Shown: positions 62,971-64,000 of the stretch, piece after piece
How the letters are laid out: every line of letters starts with the position of its first letter
Position numbering within the stretch: the stretch's first letter is position 1
Source: Sabulibacter ruber
GTDB taxonomy: Bacteria; Bacteroidota; Bacteroidia; Cytophagales; Hymenobacteraceae
Direction of reading: 5' to 3'
Assembly: GCF_017355955.1 (NCBI RefSeq)
Contig: NZ_JAFFID010000001.1
Span: 2,666,001-2,730,000, forward strand
Length of the DNA: 64,000 nt
Notes under the pieces: model-generated
The model's input: only the letters and a program-made list of their open reading frames with translations
The model's database searches: none
Told to the model about the DNA's origin: nothing
Made by a program: the position numbers and the translations under genes

Positions 62971-64000
62971 TTACAGCAAATTGCTGAACAGGCCTGGTGC
63001 CACCCCCATCAAGACGGTGAGAACCACCAGTGAAATCAAGGTGAAAGTAGCCAAAGGATCTAAAGCGATGCGGTCACCGGCTGGCTCTTTCATGTACATG
63101 GCAATAATCACTCTGAAGTAGTAGTAGATACCTACGGCAGACATCAACACGGCAATCACAATCAGCCAAACCATGTCTTGCTCCAGCGCTGCGGAGAACA
63201 AGAACAGCTTCCCGAAGAAACCTCCGGTCAACGGAATACCCGCCAATGACAGCATGGCAACAGTCATGACAAAAGCGAGCAGCGGGTTGGTTTTACCCAA
63301 GCCATTGAAGGCGGCATACTCATCAGAACCGCGCTCATCAGACACGTACTTCATCACACCAAAGGCAGCAATAGTAGCCACGGCGTACGCCAGGGAGTAA
63401 AACAGAATGGCGTTCTCGGAGCGGTCGTTGAAAGAAGTCAGGGCGATCATCAGGTAACCCGCGTGCGAGATACTGGAGTACGCCAGCATCCGTTTCATGC
63501 TGGTTTGCGTTACGGCTCCAATGTTCCCGATCAACAGCGTAAGCACCGTAATGGCTACTACCGTTGGGAACCACTGATCGTACACCCCACCAAAAGCAGC
63601 CGACATCAGTTTGTAGAAAGCGGCAATACCAGCGGTTTTCACCACGGTAGACATGTAGCTGGTGAAAACGGTTGGTGTTCCTTCGTACACGTCTGGAGTC
63701 CAGAAGTGGAAAGGAGCCGCACCAATCTTGAAAGTGATACCGGTCAATACCAGCAGCAAGCCCATCAACAGCAGCGGAGCCGTAGCCGGATCCATTCTGG
63801 TAGCAGCCGCGGCGATATCCGTCAGGTAGAAGGCACCAGTGGCCCCGTACAACAAAGCCACGCCAAACAGCAGGATACCGGTAAAGAACGACCCCATGAG
63901 GAAGTACTTCATGGAAGCCTCGTTGGAAAGGATGTTGCGTTTATCAGAACCGGCCAGAATGTACATGCTGATAGACATGATCTCGATGCCCACAAACAGA
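62971..64000 (-). CDS. nuoN: NADH-quinone oxidoreductase subunit N, start beyond window
   Basis: The C-terminal 343 residues are visible; the frame stays open through the right edge, with LFVGIEIMSISMYILAG at the first visible codons (typical NuoN helix 4 text), so the N-terminal third lies outside. It is one of the three antiporter-like subunits of complex I, pumping protons during NADH oxidation. Membrane helices and the conserved GIPLTGGFFGKLFLF, FKIGAAPFHFWTPDVYEGTPT and GAVTQTSMKRMLAYSSISHAGY blocks are complete. Probably the last gene of the nuo operon, since a strong terminator follows. Confidence 0.95.
   Translation of the reverse strand, partial: LFVGIEIMSISMYILAGSDKRNILSNEASMKYFLMGSFFTGILLFGVALLYGATGAFYLTDIAAAATRMDPATAPLLLMGLLLVLTGITFKIGAAPFHFWTPDVYEGTPTVFTSYMSTVVKTAGIAAFYKLMSAAFGGVYDQWFPTVVAITVLTLLIGNIGAVTQTSMKRMLAYSSISHAGYLMIALTSFNDRSENAILFYSLAYAVATIAAFGVMKYVSDERGSDEYAAFNGLGKTNPLLAFVMTVAMLSLAGIPLTGGFFGKLFLFSAALEQDMVWLIVIAVLMSAVGIYYYFRVIIAMYMKEPAGDRIALDPLATFTLISLVVLTVLMGVAPGLFSNLL

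Overview
The window reads as a chromosomal segment of a Bacteroidota bacterium, most likely of the Cytophagales/Hymenobacteraceae (Rufibacter/Nibribacter/Pontibacter-like). The evidence is a type IX secretion C-terminal sorting domain on a giant adhesin, a SusC/SusD pair, lipoprotein-type glycoside hydrolases, a NUDIX-family arabinose regulator, -7 boxes of the TAnnTTTG type, and LytS/LytTR and multi-PAS kinases. Genus-level placement is inference. No phage, transposase, CRISPR array or rRNA was seen.

Layout. 1-8.1 kb: 3' part of a DUF11-repeat adhesin, an Asp-rich small protein, an ALDH3-type aldehyde dehydrogenase, an ElaA-like acetyltransferase and a HAD hydrolase. 8.1-8.65 kb: non-coding, built of nested inverted repeats. 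8.7-11.3 kb: cNMP/CBS/DUF294 protein translationally coupled to a DnaQ-like exonuclease. 11.5-37.9 kb: a complete arabinan/L-arabinose locus. 38-46.8 kb: fatty-acid-hydroxylase-like protein, large PAS histidine kinase, GlxA/AraC regulator, VOC protein, a lipoprotein and a YfcC-type permease. 47.1-47.3 kb: tRNA-Leu(UAA) and tRNA-Gly(GCC). 47.9-58.8 kb: mutS, a TrmH-type RNA methylase, small secreted proteins, a TonB-dependent receptor and aspS. 58.8-64 kb: alpha/beta hydrolase, LytS/LytTR pair, DUF2625 protein, and the end of nuoN.

The arabinan locus is the centrepiece. SusC/SusD import arabino-oligosaccharides. Three GH43, two GH51, one GH127/GH146-type and one GH97 enzyme trim alpha- and beta-linked arabinose. 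An aldose epimerase, an SGLT-type Na+/sugar symporter and AraA, AraB and AraD carry L-arabinose to D-xylulose-5-phosphate. The regulator is a NUDIX-fold AraR-like protein whose Nudix catalytic glutamates are gone. No hybrid two-component sensor is present. I find one palindromic 23-bp motif (core TGT-N7-ACA followed by CTTA) exactly three times, upstream of araBDA-symporter, susCD-GH and the divergent GH51. This is a candidate AraR operator defining the regulon.

Two repeat systems run through the intergenic spaces. (i) A family of about 15 imperfect palindromes has a conserved inner core near GTTTTRGGSCTG...CAGGCCYAAAAC and outer stems that differ between copies but are self-complementary within each copy. 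(ii) Three unrelated-in-sequence elements share one architecture: long (34-39 bp) near-perfect inverted arms around a non-coding spacer, each arm itself carrying a short palindrome. I found no clearly new defence or mobile system; these repeats and the operator set are the most follow-up-worthy signals.
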